Assembly (NCBI GenBank): GCA_022376465.1 | Contig: JACDTU010000031.1 | Location: forward strand, 124,001-188,000 | Direction: 5' to 3' | DNA length: 64,000 bases | DNA from: Cubamyces lactineus | Taxonomy: Eukaryota > Basidiomycota > Agaricomycetes > Polyporales > Polyporaceae | In this document: positions 23,552 through 35,684 of the stretch, piece by piece | Numbering within the stretch: position 1 is the first letter of the stretch | How the letters are laid out: each line of letters starts with the position of its first letter | Position numbers and translations under genes: made by a program | The notes under the pieces: generated by a model | Seen by the model: only the letters and a program-made list of their open reading frames with translations | Told to the model about the DNA's origin: nothing | The model's database searches: none

Positions 23552-25754
23552 ATGTCGGGGATGTCAAAGAGACGCGTTGCATACTACTACGACCGTGAGT
23601 GTCCACATATGTCTCTAAGTGCCACTGATCCCCTCATGGCTCATCTTCACAGCCGACGTGGGCTCCTACACATATGGTGTCACCCATGCCATGAAGCCAC
23701 AGCGCATGCGCATCACACATGAGCTCGTTTCTGCCTACGACATGCTCCCAAAGATGCATGTACTGGTCCGTATGCTCCTTTGATCTATTTAATAGCACTC
23801 GTTGCTAACACGAACCAGCGAGCGAAACGTGCCACAGCTGAGACACTCACTCGCTTCCACACCGACGAGTACATCGACTTCCTTTCCAAGGTCACCCCAG
23901 AGAACGCTCGCAGACTGACCTACCAAGGCACGCGCTTCCTCGTCGGAGACGACAATCCTCCCTTCGAAGGCGTCTTTGAGTTCTCGTCCATATCTGCAGG
24001 CGGGTCCATAGGTGCGCCCAACCCACTAGCGATGATGAGCCTTGTGCGCTTATGCAAACATCCTACTTCAAGCTGCTGCAAAACGCCTTATGGAGGGACA
24101 AACCGACATCGCGATCAATTGGGCTGGTGGCCTTCACCACGCCAAGAAGCGCGAGGCTTCCGGCTTCTGCTACATCAACGACATCGTCCTCGGCATCCTC
24201 GAGATGCTCCGCTACGTGCCCCGCGTGCTCTACATCGACATCGACTGCCACCACGGAGATGGTGTGGAAGAGGCGTTTTATACCACGGACCGCGTCATGA
24301 CGTGCTCTTTCCACAAGTTTGGCGAGTTCTTCCCTGGCACGGGTCAGATTGAGGACAGAGGACGCGGTCCAGGACGGGGGTACGCGCTCAATATCCCGCT
24401 CAAGGACGGGATCACGGACGAGTCGTACAAGAGCATATTCGAACCAGTAGGCTCCACGATATATCCCCGTCAGGAGGGGCTGCTGAAAGTTCTGCTGCCC
24501 AGGTCATAGACAAGATCCTCGACGTTTACCGGCCGAACGCCATCGTGCTCCAATGCGGCGCCGACTCGCTCTCAGGCGACAAGCTCGGCGGGCTGAACCT
24601 AACCATGCACGGCCACGCGCACTGCGTGCAGTACGTCCGCTCCAAGAACATCCCGCTCATGCTCCTCGGCGGCGGCGGGTACACCGTGAAGAACGTCGCG
24701 CGCGCGTGGACGTACGAGACCGCGTGCGCGCTCGGCATCGAGAAGGACATCGACCCGAACCTGCCGTGGAACGAGTACTTTGAGTGGTTCGGCCCGCGCT
24801 ACCGGCTCGAAGTGCTCGAGAGCAACTTGGAGGATCTGAACGTCAAGGACGGGTCGCTCGACAGGAATAGGTCAGTCTCTTCTCAGTCAGGCTTCTTGGC
24901 ACTCGATTGTCGGCGCCCGACGCGCCGTCTGCGTTGGCGTCTGCGTTGGCATTCGTCGTATTTGTGTTCGCGTTCGTGTGCCTGGGTTCTGATTCGGCCG
25001 GTGTGTTGCAGGACGACGATTCTGCAGTTCTTGTCAGAGCTGCGCCCGGCGCCGTCGGTCGAACTGCAAGACGTCCCCCGCGAGGGCCTGGGCGAACACC
25101 TGGGCCTCCCGGGCGTGCGCGCGCACGCCCCCCTGGACGACATGGATGAACGGCTAGCGCGTACGTCTGCATTCTGCCATTGCGTTCTGTCCCTGGAGCA
25201 GCAGAGGGTGTGTACTGAGCATGCGTATATGTGGTACCGCACACACAGAGCACGCGCGGTTCGTGTACGACGCGCAGAACTCGGACGAGTCCCCGTCGGA
25301 AGAGGACGAAGAGGAGTCGGACTCGTCTGCGCGCCGCACGCGCGGCCGCTCCGGGCGCCAGACGCGCGCGAGCAAGAAACGCATGTCCATCATGACCTCG
25401 CAGTACTTCGACGTCCCGCGGCTGCCGCCCGACTACGACGAGGAGGACGAGGGCGGGTGCGGGCACGAGCACGAGCACGAATATGCGGGCGACGCGTGGG
25501 CGAGCGCGAGGGAGGGGCTGCCGACGGGCAAGCGGAAGAGGCGCTTCTTCCAGAGTATCGCGGAGTGGGACCCCGTGAAGAGGGTCGTGACGGAGCGCGA
25601 GAGGGCGGGCGTGCGTCAGGGCGCGGAGGCGAGTATGGTCAACGGGGGTGCGGAGAAACGGAAGCCGCGTACTAGAAGGCCTGCGAGGGTGAAAGTCAGC
25701 GAGGAGAGGGAGGAGATGGACGTGGATGGGGACGTCGAGGAAGACGAGGAGTGA
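23552..25754 (+). CDS. Class I histone deacetylase (Rpd3/Hos2 group)
   Basis: A Zn2+-dependent lysine deacetylase acting on histone tails in nuclear co-repressor complexes. It starts at 23552 ([14 protein letters not shown]). Exon 1 is followed by [20 protein letters not shown] and, after a second intron, [20 protein letters not shown]. The deacetylase domain is complete: [20 protein letters not shown] (tandem active-site histidines), [16 protein letters not shown] (zinc Asp/His), [26 protein letters not shown] and [11 protein letters not shown] with the catalytic Tyr. Introns were placed at about 24011-24069, 24450-24508, 24872-25011 and 25161-25250, each restoring a conserved frame. The C-terminal tail of about 170 residues is acidic with basic patches ([36 protein letters not shown]) and ends in an acidic run; such tails are variable in the family. 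Rpd3 versus Hos2 orthology needs a tree. Confidence 0.92.
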
Positions 25755-26037
25755 TCTGTGAGTGACTCTTGGTTCTGATGGAGTTCCGTGTGTTGCATAC
25801 TTTCGCTGCTGTATCTTTGTACATCTAGCTCTCGGATCGGACGTGTACTTTAGGTTACCCGTGTTGTTCAGTCAAGTCACCCAAATGGATCAATACAAAA
25901 CGACGGTATACAGACGCATATAGTACAGGAACAACTTCGCAAGGCCCGCGGATTCAAAGCTACAAGTCCAGGAATCAAGCAAGGGACGCTTCGAACTCCG
26001 AGAAACCCTTTTCCGCTCCTCGCTTCGCCTCCCGACC
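25755..26037. other. Convergent 3' intergenic region
   Basis: This short stretch lies between the convergent ends of the deacetylase and WSC genes. It contains 3' UTR-like AT-richer sequence and no gene. Confidence 0.5.
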
Positions 26038-26811
26038 TCATCCCATGAACTTGTACACGCCCAACCGCTCCACCCCACCACAGAACTCAAAGCCTGCCGC
26101 GCCCGGGAGCGGGCAGAGCGAGTTACACTCCGCCTCGCTGACCGGCGCGGCGGCGGCGGCAGGCGCGCCCCCGCTGCACTGGCACACGTCCGCGTTCTCG
26201 ATCCCGGCGAACGCGGCGCCGTCGCGCGCGCACGCCTGGAGGCACTGGTTCACGAGGTCGAGGTTCGTCGCGAACGTGTGCGTGGTGAGGCTTGCGGGGT
26301 CGAACGCGGGCGCGGTGGGCGCGTCGGTGATGCAGCCCTGGTACTCCCAGCTGTTCGGGCTCAGCGCGGGGAAGCTGTAGACCTGTCGTAGGCCGCGTGG
26401 TCAGCATGAGCGCGGGAGAGGAGCAGGGACAGGAAGGGGGGTGCGGACCTGGATACGCCAGGCGCCTCCACAGGCGAAGCTGCTGTTCCCCGCGCAGGGC
26501 GTATTGCAGTCCGTAGCGGGGGCGTCCTCGAGCGGGGCGACGAGGCCCGTGCCGCAGTGGCACTCGTTCCCGAACTCGACGCCGGCGTAGCCGAAGCCCG
26601 CGGCGGCGCAGGATGCGACGCACTGCGCGGCGGTGTTGTTCGCGACCTGCGTCGTGATGTCGCCCGCGAGGATGCGCGCGGGGTTGTCGATTGCGCACGC
26701 GGCGAGCGTCGTCCAGTTGAGCGGGATCGTCTGCGGTGCGAAGGCGCGCGCGCCGTGGATGAGCGAGAGGACGAGGAGTGACGCTGTGTTTAGGACGCGG
26801 AGCATCGTCAT
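26038..26811 (-). CDS. Secreted protein with two WSC domains
   Basis: Two exons, 26811-26449 and 26382-26038, joined across a 66-nt GT-AG intron, give about 235 residues. Residues 1-24 (MTMLRVLNTASLLVLSLIHG...) form a signal peptide. Two WSC carbohydrate-binding domains follow, each with the Cys spacing of the family: residues about 30-120 (CAIDNPARILAG...CVASCAAAGFGYAGVEFG, ECHCGTG, CNTPCAG, FACGG) and about 134-235 (YQGCITDA, CLQACARDGAAFAGIENA, VCQCSGG, CNSLCPLPG, FEFCGG). There is no membrane anchor or GPI signal, so it is predicted to be a soluble or wall-bound glycan-binding protein. WSC domains bind beta-glucans or xylans in known cases; the ligand here is unknown. The start at 26811 was chosen because the signal peptide begins there. 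Confidence 0.9.
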
Positions 26812-27817
26812 TGTCGCTGAGCACTGGAAGGTGAGTACTACTGGGTGACGGGGATGTTCACGACCTCGGTGGACGGGGCGCTCGAGGCGAGGCGATGCTG
26901 CCAATGGCGGACGGGAGCTGCACATTTTATGCCGCGCAAAGAGGTACGAGAAGCAGAGGGCATGATGGCCTTCGGACTGGATAGGACGCGAATCGGGTAC
27001 CCCATTTACAGGCGTGTCAGCAAGATGCCTGGGGAAGCGCGGCGTGCTCCTTGTCGTCGTGGTCCGGTCAGTATCGCCGTGCAATTGGGGGTTCATACGA
27101 AGCAGGGTTCGCTACTCATGACGATGTCCAGAGCAGAACCCGAGGCTAATCCCAGTCAATGACCGCCAGAGGCTCCGGTCTCGCTCTCGGCGTTTCTGCT
27201 GGTCGAGCACATTGTGAACCCCGTGAAGCGCTTGAGGACGCATGGGCCCTGACCTGGACAGGGCGACTGATGGGAGAGACCTGAATGGCAGGCACCGACG
27301 TCGGCGACAGGGCGGATGTGTGCAAGACCGGGGGAGAATGTACCTTGTTCACGATGTGGTTGCTAGCGAAGAGCCCGGTGTTGGCCCTTGGACCGGCAGC
27401 TTCCTCTATTGGTCGGGCGGCAGGAAGGAGGAGGGGAAGTGCGGATGCTCGGATGTTCGGAGGCATTTTCGGCATATGTGCGAGACGTGTGTTTTGAACC
27501 CCAAAGGCGTGTCGCGGACGCCGCGCTTTGTTGGCGATGCTTGATGGTTCTGGAGATACGAGCTGTCGACCCAAGGCTTATCGGAGCCGTCAGATTTACG
27601 CCGGGTTCAACCATCTTCAGTCGACGGTTTTGGGAACGGCGTCGTGTATTTGCCCGTTACGAGTACTAGCACTGCAGAGAACCAATCCGGGATTTACCAC
27701 ATCGTGCAGCCCAATTACCTAGTACTTGAGGACCCCGATAACGCCGTAGACTCCGGAGAAAAATGAGTTCATATGGCTGCACATCTGACATACCGCTTGC
27801 CAGTCCAGGCTCATATA
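26812..27817. other. Intergenic region, no gene recognised
   Basis: About 1 kb separates the WSC gene start from the terpene cyclase 3' end. Several overlapping frames exist on both strands, but none has consistent coding texture or a known motif. Confidence 0.45.
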
Positions 27818-29469
27818 TTACAGCCGCGCTCCTCGATCACGCCGACTTAGCTCCCTATAAATGACCAGATGAGGATGAGCATACACACACGCAAAGGTCA
27901 TTGGATGGTGCTTACCACGCGCTTCCCTGAATTTGCGGATGGCAGTGACCGCCATGGCCGTCGTCAATCCCTTGTTTCCAACCAAGATGCCACTCGCGCC
28001 AAATTTGTAGATCCAGCCTGTCGGCCACGATCCGTCCTCCTCTTGCATCGTCAGAAGTCGTTCGTAGTCACGAGAGTCGCGGATGAGCCCTACAGATAAG
28101 GCAGCGAGGATGCGCATAGACAAAGCGAGGGCATCGCCAGGCGCCCCGAGTCGCTCGGAGACGCGCTCGCGGAAGAGCTCCACGAGCTTCTCATGGATCG
28201 AGGGTGAGACGGAAAGTAGGCGAGAGAAGAAGTAGAGGAAAGGATCTGGTCCGTAGTAGTAAAGTGTCCCAGCGGGGGCGTATGCCCGATCCTTGAGGAC
28301 GTGCGAGACCCAGTCGAAGGTCTCGGGGAGGTCATTGCCACGACCATTTGCATGAAAGAATGTCAGGGTGTTCACACACACTACGGGATCTGACAAAGGC
28401 GTCAGTATTAAATGACACTACCAGCGTGAGAGTGTGTGCGGATTCAAGGATTTACCGATACGAGGACGAGAATGATCGAAGTACGTGAGTATGATACCAT
28501 CTTCGTTCCGCAGCCCTAAGATCTCGTCCATAGTGTCGTTCTTGGTCTTTGCCGGATACCGATCACCTGTAACTGTGTAGGCGATAGATGTCGTGTCGAC
28601 GTCTGGAGGAAATTCCTCCGTTGTCAATACGCCAGCTTCTGTAAACGTTTCCAGCGAGTTAGTGTTGACCAATCAAGAGTTCGTATGACTGCCTCACCTC
28701 GAAAGAACCGCATCAAGCGTGTAGGATGCGGGAGATTCGCCAGTGCCGGTTTGCGAGTCACTTCCGCGATGAGGAACTGGGCGAAGTTTTCGTGGAGCTC
28801 GACACCAGTATCAGTAGTCGACCACATTTGTCCTGCATGCGCGGAAAGGTAGTTTTCGCCGTCTCTGATGGCGTCGCGCGAGAGAGCACGGATCCTCCGC
28901 GCGAGGGTGGCGAAAACGAGGCCGGTCATGCCAAGGGAGATCGCAGAGGTGACGTTTTCTATCGTGCTGTCGATGTATGCGGTGCGTACAGGATCCATGT
29001 CGGTACGTTGTAAGACGTGATGGTAGAAGGAAAGATTAGGCATCCGTTCACCAATCTCGGCGGAGATGAGTATGATGTCGAACAAAGCCCACACGGCTTC
29101 GTCGACCCTTTTACTGAGGGAGGTCCAATCTGGTGAGGACATGTTGGACACTGCGTATACATGGACGCCAGGGCTTGATTTGAGGTGACGAATGAGGTGA
29201 AGCAACCGTTCGTCGGCAGTCACCGATGCTCGACCCGCCTCGAACGACTCCGCAACGTCCGACGCAGGCACGGTGAATTGGGGTCCGATGGATGTGTAGA
29301 ACTCATCTTGTGTCAGGTTACCCCTTTCGTACTCGAAGAACGACCGGGTACGCATCATACGCTGCATGGTACGCGAATCAAGCGCGACTGGGGCACCAGG
29401 GCGTGCAGACCAGTGGAAGAGGTCGCCAAGGTTGAAGACGAAGTTGTCACAAGTCCGCGTGTGAGCCAT
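27818..29469 (-). CDS. HAD-like/class II terpene cyclase fusion (drimane-type sesquiterpene cyclase family)
   Basis: The gene encodes about 500 residues in at least three exons. Residues 1-250 form a HAD fold: NFVFNLGDLFHWSA, FEYERGNLTQDEFY, VYAVSNMSSPDW, GERMPNLSFYHHVL and YIDSTIENVTSAISLGMTGL. After an intron (about 28640-28700) comes the terpene cyclase beta-type domain with the class II acid motif DVDTTS in EEFPPDVDTTSIAYTV, then YFDHSRPRI and, after an intron, DPVVCVNTLTFFHANGRG, APGDALALSMRIL, QEEDGSWPTGW (QW-like) and NKGLTTAMAV. Members of this family (for example AstC of Aspergillus, AncC of Antrodia) cyclise farnesyl diphosphate to drimane skeletons. Several HAD catalytic residues are changed here (see findings), so the product may keep its phosphate. 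The last codons are uncertain: either read-through to 27818 or a splice ending FREARGS near 27851. Confidence 0.85.
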
Positions 29470-31047
29470 TTGGCAACGAGGGTACGAAGGGGCGGATGAT
29501 GTTTATAGCTGGACTGTACCGCTGACGCTCTTCCTCTTTATAGGGCGGTAAGCCCACACATCGTTCGTGGACATCTCGGGAATCGGAGGGCACGACCGCA
29601 GAGACGCCATGAGACATAGTCAGACAGGACATCTCATCGTCCACTTCCAGGATACGAAACGCTTTGGTATAGACAAGCGAATTTCACTTCGTCGGTTTCA
29701 CGGTGCGAAGAGCCTCGCGCATGCCATACCACGGTTCTGGATGCATAACGATATCCTCGCGTACACCACTAGAATCCTAGTAGCAAGGGGTATCATTGCA
29801 TTAGCTAATTGCAATAGCGGCGCTGTGGCGCACCTTACGTTATCCGCACGAAGCTAGGTTGCATTCACAAAGACTTCCTCTTTATCGCATTCCTTAAAAG
29901 CCTACAAAGGGCTTCCCTCAAGTTGCGCTCCCGGCTGAAGCACAAACACGCGGGCGAGTGGCTAGCATCGCCGATGCTGCTGATGATCCGCAACCACATT
30001 ATTTGATGCACTAGAGCGATTAGAATCCAAATTACTGAAGCTTATCCATGGTAAGCTCGCCATCTGAGGAAGCTGGTCCTTGAGCCTTTCATGCCAAGTA
30101 TAAACGGAAGATTTGGTCACCGGCGTCGGCGCTGGGTCCACACACCGCCCTGAGCTCCTCGGAGTGAAACAGAGTCATCATTGTCAGTGCGTCGCGCTTC
30201 TACCGGCCGATGGATGACTCACCAGGTCTACAAAGTCAGGCAAAACACGGATACGACATGGCATTGTCCCGAGTACTGTAGGGTATAGCGTTGAAGCTGA
30301 TCACGAAGAAGTGTCATGTCAGACTCCGGTTCCATACCGTCGCTCGCGTATAGCACTGAGCGAGGAACGGAAGGATGTATGTCCTCGCGCGACTGCAGAG
30401 AATAGGTGAGATATCGTTCCACGTAGGAATTGCGGCCGTACCAGATCCACTCAGCCCCCTGCTATCGGTGAAGTGAGGGCGCAAATACATGCGGGCAGTG
30501 TTCGCGAGGGTGCATTTGCCTTTCCTCAACCTAGAACAGATGTCTAGTTGCTATACGCTACTTGTAGACAGAGTTCACATCTGGTCATTGGACCGGTACT
30601 GCTGCGACGTCGCAGTCTAAGGATCAGGACGGATCATGAAGGTGTCTAAGAATCACTGACCTTCACTTGTTAAGTTACGCCTCGCTCTAACATTGTAGTA
30701 AGTAAGTGGTGGATATCGAGGCAGCCCTACGAACCCTGAGCCAAGCTTAGGTAAGCTCAGACCCTGCCCTTAACTCCTCGCGCTACTGGCCCGGTGAGTA
30801 ATCCGGACGCTATGTGGACTGTGATACCTTAGAACATGCAGAGGAGCGGCTTTGCGAGATAGTGCCACAAATCAAGAAAGGATGCGCCACGCTAGACAAT
30901 CAGCTCAGTCAAATCTACACTACCTTAGCCTCACCCGACGTTGCCGTCAGGCTAGGCCACGCTGGGTCTGTCTGCGAGGCAAGGCAAAGTAAAGTCGGCT
31001 TGAAGGTGGCGCGATTTGTATCTGGGGCGTCGACAAATTTTGATATG
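29470..31047. other. Intergenic region, no gene recognised
   Basis: About 1.6 kb between the terpene cyclase start and the GH43 3' end. Only short frames are present. I looked for a P450, oxidoreductase or prenyltransferase partner of the terpene cyclase and saw none. Confidence 0.45.
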
Positions 31048-33364
31048 TCAAAAGACATTCCGTACAGGGTCGTATGTGAAGTCACTGAAATAAGCGGGTG
31101 TAGTCGAGTTATGCCCGTTACCCGTCGCGAACATTCCAACAAGGGTCTGCGGTGCCGTAGTCAACACACCGGCATGGGAGGACTAATATGGTCAGATAAG
31201 TACTTACTCCAGTGAAGCCGCCGCTGACTTCTCTAGCAGCCCCGTAACCGACGATCGTCCACTTGCTCGATTTAACTCCAGAGGCAAGATATGAGAACGC
31301 GTAAGTAGAAGCATTCACTGCCTGGACGCGAAGGCGAAGCTTCTCGACATTGGACGGAAGGGGTATGATGCCTGGTTCTGAATAGTCGTCGCTCATGCCG
31401 TCAGCGCTCGAGTTCGCGCTGAACGTGCGCAAGCGGATGAACTTTCCGAGCTTGCCGCTGTCGGGATCTCGTAGAGCGACGACGCCCAGATCGAAGTGCT
31501 GTGTTCTCTGGATGAAGAGCGTCATCCCAGCCTCTTCCTCCTCCACCGCGGGATCCGTCAGCTTCGGAGCGAATTCAAGCGTCGCTTCCGCAGTAAACTC
31601 GACCGCATCTTGTCGCCGGGCAATGAACGTGCTGGTGCCGATGCCTCCGTTCCCTGTGATGTTTTCCGCGGAGCCCATTATTCGCAACGTGTTCGGATGC
31701 CCCGGCGGCGACACTGTGAAGCGAGAGAAGTCTGGCAGCCGGTAGTAGACCAGTTGGCGCGGGATGTCTGCGAGCGACGCATGTGGACCACTCGGGAAGA
31801 CGACGTGCTGCGCGTGGCCTACCAGCGGGTCTTTCGAGTCACTGAGGGTTGGCTGTCCATGCTATACTCGTCAGACATTACGAGGAAGTGCGAAGAAACT
31901 GTACGTCAAACTCACCGGTTTTGACGCAGGCAGTGGGCCTGTCATGTCGACGTATGCACGACCGGGCGTGGCACCGTTGAAGACAGGGAACTGCCCTTCT
32001 TCCCATACCACCGGTACCAAAACAGTTTCACGACCCATTGGGCTGGTGACGATGAGTCATACCGCTCACAGTTGTAAGCACGCCACTCACTAGTTCACTG
32101 TAGCGTTTCTTGTAGCAAGAGCCACTCCCCACCAGTTTCCAGCAGTATCAGTGAAGAGGTCAGCATGGCCTACCGTTTGCACTGTGAAGAGAGCGGCATT
32201 AGCATACAGCGTAAGTTCCTCTGTGTCAGGTTTACGCACGGTATTCTGAAGTATTGGCGTTGGTCAGGACCGGGTTGTGTGCATACCCAGTATATGGACC
32301 AGTGACATTGGGGGACTTCGCCATGCTGTGGGGCTGGTGATTAGTCTACCGAAGGAGTGCCCTTGGAGGCACTACACACGTTACCATGTGGCCCAGACCA
32401 GTTCCACCTGAGAACTCGAATTAGTTCCTGATTCGCTTCAACATGCTCGACAGCCTCATTACCTTCGGCAATCATCAAATAATAGCCATCTTCTCTCTTA
32501 TATACGTGCGGGGCTTCGGGAGCCTACGATGTAAGTCCTTCGGTTAACGAACTTCAAAAGTCAGTATGTCTGAACTCACGATCCCCCCAGTACCGTTCCA
32601 CAGGATAATCGGCTCGCTCAAGTTCTCCCCGGTTCTGATGTCTATCTTGAACTGTTCGATGGCCGGGAACACGTGCCATGCATGCGAGCCTTGGACGTAT
32701 GCCGTGCCATCGACGTCCCAAAACAACGACGTGTCATAGCCTTCGAACGTGAAATGTACGGGGTCTGACCAGCCGTTACCGTTGTTCGCCCAGATATCGG
32801 TGGTGTTGAAGATCAACTAGCACGATAGTTAGGACGCGTTTCGGACCGGTTGCAATTTGGCCGACTTACATTGTCCCAACGCGAAGGTGACAGCGGCGGG
32901 GCGCCGTCGAATACCAGAGTAGTGGTCACGTAGAATACGCCCTCGTGATGCCGGATCGTAGCAGCCCAGATTCCGCCAGTTGTCTGGTTCACAAGCGCGA
33001 GCTGAGGCAGCTGTTCCGGCCTTGATAGAACGTTACCTGTGGTACAGTAAATGAGCACGTCCGAGAGAACGAGACTAGCAACCGTGAAACAGAACCTACC
33101 GATTTGCTGCCACTGCACCAGGTCTCTAGATGTGTAGACCGGTACGCCGGGGAACGCGCTGAACGAGCTGGTTACGCAGAAATATTGGGCATCTACACGG
33201 ATGCATGACGGGTCTGGCGCGAAGCCACTGATGATCGGGTTGTGGTATGGCTTTGACTTCGAGCTAGCTGCATCAGCAACACGACCGGCGATGACCGCAG
33301 AGACCACTGGTAGCAGTGTCAGAAGGGACAGAATGGGGAAGGCTGCCCTCGCAATCTGCAGCAT
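31048..33364 (-). CDS. Glycoside hydrolase family 43 (beta-xylosidase/arabinofuranosidase type), secreted
   Basis: Cleaves xylose or arabinose residues from hemicellulose. It starts at 33364 with a signal peptide (MLQIARAAFPILSLLTLLPV...). The five-bladed propeller begins HNPIISGFAPDPSCIRV, where the Asp of PDPS is the catalytic base. TSLFWDVDGTAYVQG holds a second conserved Asp, and APEAPHVYKREDGYYLMIAE holds the Glu acid. At least eight short introns were resolved, and each restores the family sequence, for example GGTGLGHM, SPNVTGPYTGYAHNPVLTN, QTVGHADLFTDTAGNWWGVA and PMGRETVLVPVVWEEGQFPV. The C-terminal ~200 residues form the GH43 beta-sandwich (C2) domain and end TPAYFSDFTYDPVRNVF with the stop at 31048. 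The last intron is fixed by the block TLVGMFATGNG after GGFTG. The gene looks intact. Confidence 0.9.
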
Positions 33365-34745
33365 CTTGTCAGCGGCAGCGTAAAGGCGCTGTTGTATTGC
33401 TCCTAGCTATATACCTTGCGACTACGAGGAAGCGAGGGGCCCCGAGGGCGCGGAAAGACGTCGGAGTCCATCACGTGGTCGCGTGGTATGACGACCTCGA
33501 GAACACGGGGGATGTCAGTCGATGCAAGAGGTACCTACCCGACGGACCGTTAAAGGATACGGTCCGGGCATCATAATCCAATTGTAGGGGCAAAAATGCT
33601 TCTCTGCAGTATGCCTCACACATGCGAACGACGATCGCGATTGAACGGATTCCTGAACGTCTTGCGCAGGGCCAGCCTCTTTCCTTGTGTTGACGTCTTG
33701 GAGCTGCACTGAACGCTTGGATGGATGTCCTGAAGTCCTGAAGCAAGTCGTCAATGCCATGCGCAACGTCACATACCTCTGTGCCAGCACACCACAGCCA
33801 ATTCGGAACCATTGGCGTTTCGGGGCGACCATGGCAAGCATCAGAAACGGCCGCTAGTTTGCCACATTACATTCACCAACCCAAGTTACGCCATATGCAG
33901 ATGGCGCAGACCTGCAATTCGAGCCACCAACCACCCAGAGGATTCGTTGCTGTTAGGATTTGGAGCATTGAGTAGCGCGTGGCCATGACACAGCCAAGCA
34001 TTCGCTGCATACATTTTATACGACGAGCGTACTATGTGGTCTGAGCGTCCGTGCTTTCGAAGTGATCCGGACAATCTTCAGACGCTCCAATTCGAATTAA
34101 GGATGAACACTCACAGCGGAGCGTTCATGAGAAGGCAAAGGAGCTGCGAAATTGCATATTGAGCTCGGATTCACAACGATCGGATCTTGCAACGTATGTA
34201 GCTTGCGGTGGGTGGTTATCGACTTGCGTAAGGGTAAGGTTTATTAGTTACTCACCAAGTCTATCTGTGAGGGCGGCGGCGCAGTCGGACCATGCGCAGA
34301 CCACCTACCTAGACCAAGTATTGCATGAAAATCGAACAACAATGCGCAGCGACGGAGCGTTTCATGAAGTCATTGCTACATAATGGGAGCATGGCTCATA
34401 ATACATCGACATATCCAGCCCGCCGGCCAATCAATCTTGCTCCAGATAGCGTACAGACAGCAGGAAAAGAGATAACGACGAAGAAGCAAACAGGCAAAAA
34501 GACATCGCAGCACGAGCAGATATCTGCATCAGCTCCCAATCGGCTCCCAGCCCTCTCCGAAGCCGTTGGTCCAAGCGTGCGGGGCTTCATGTTGTGCATT
34601 GCAGCCCGCCCGGTGCGAAGTGTCCCGGCCTGTGTCCTTGCTCGCTCGCTTTTCACGTGTCCGTCATGTGGGAGAAGTGCATCCGAAGCCGCTCCAGAAG
34701 AACAGAGAACGACAAATGATGGTCAAGCGGGAACGAGAAGTGCGC
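33365..34745. other. Intergenic region, no gene recognised
   Basis: About 1.4 kb between the GH43 start and the 3' end of the ribosomal protein gene. Short frames on both strands (for example 34325-34783 plus) show no recognisable motif. The 3' UTR of the ribosomal protein gene lies at the right end. Confidence 0.45.
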
Positions 34746-35684
34746 TTAGTACAGACGAATGGGCTTGCCCATCGTCGACTTGATGTGGAGCGACTTGACG
34801 TTCTGCCAGTTCTTCTTGAGCAGGGAGACGAGGAAGTTGATGCCTTGAGGAAACGCGGTGAGCACCATCCAAATGCACATGTGGGAGCTGTTACGTACTC
34901 AGCATGACGTTGGCAAGGACCTGGTCGTCGGTCATCTGAACGTGGCCGACGGCGACACCCAAGCAGAGAACCTTCTTGAGCTGGAACTTGATCGTCGAGC
35001 GAACCTCGGTGATCTTGTTCTGGAGGTCCTCAGAGTGAGAGACCGGGGTGGGGAACTTGCCAGCTGCGGTCGAAGGTTAGCACATGGGACGTTTAGCGGG
35101 TTCACTACGCGTACCCTTGGAGAGACCGGGACCAAGGAGACGGGGAATCTGCTTGATAAGAGCCTCAGAGGCCAAGAAAGCATCGTACTTCTTGGCGAGC
35201 TTCTTGACGAGCTTCTTGTTCTTGTTGAGCCTAGAGCGGATTGTCAGACGAAGAATTCGGCCAAGCGTGGACTGAGAGACACGTACTTCTTCAAGTCATC
35301 AACGGACATGTACTCAAGGTCGATCTGCTTGGCACGGTCGATGTCGGCAGCATCGGCGAGAATGCAGATGGACATGCGGGGACGGGGGACGTGGGGCAGC
35401 CTGTTAGAGATGATATTTCAACAGTTGTCCCAAGAAGGGTGAGCTAGGGGATTACGGACTTGACGGTGCCGGAGAAACGCTTGTCACGCTGGGGGTCGTA
35501 GTTCTTGAGACCAATCTGGAGCTCGACGGTCTCGACGAAGTTGCGCCTGCGCTCGCCGTTGGACTCGGCGAGGAGCTCCTTGATAGAGCCCCGCACGCTT
35601 GACACTGAGAGCTTGCTTCCGCTGCACGCACATGGTCAATACAGCCGATATGAGAGACGTCACTGCGACTGAGACAGACCTCAT
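34746..35684 (-). CDS. RPL10A: 60S ribosomal protein L10a (uL1 family)
   Basis: This is a component of the L1 stalk of the large ribosomal subunit. The protein reads [117 protein letters not shown] and ends [16 protein letters not shown] (stop at 34746), about 217 residues, the normal family length. Exon 1 is only five coding nucleotides (ATGAG, 35684-35680). The intron 35679-35622 begins GTCTGT, an unusual donor, and ends GTGCGTGCAG; joining gives M-S-G-S-K in frame. Three or four further short introns are present. Short first exons are common in fungal ribosomal protein genes. Confidence 0.93.

Noticed and set aside
24545..25675. 376-codon frame running through the deacetylase 3' half
   Set aside because: It starts in the true frame but reads through introns at about 24872 and 25161 into Arg-rich nonsense; splicing restores the acidic tail seen in another frame.
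26123..26824. 233-codon Arg/Pro-rich minus-strand frame
   Set aside because: It is a shifted frame of the WSC gene, whose own frame has a signal peptide and conserved cysteines.
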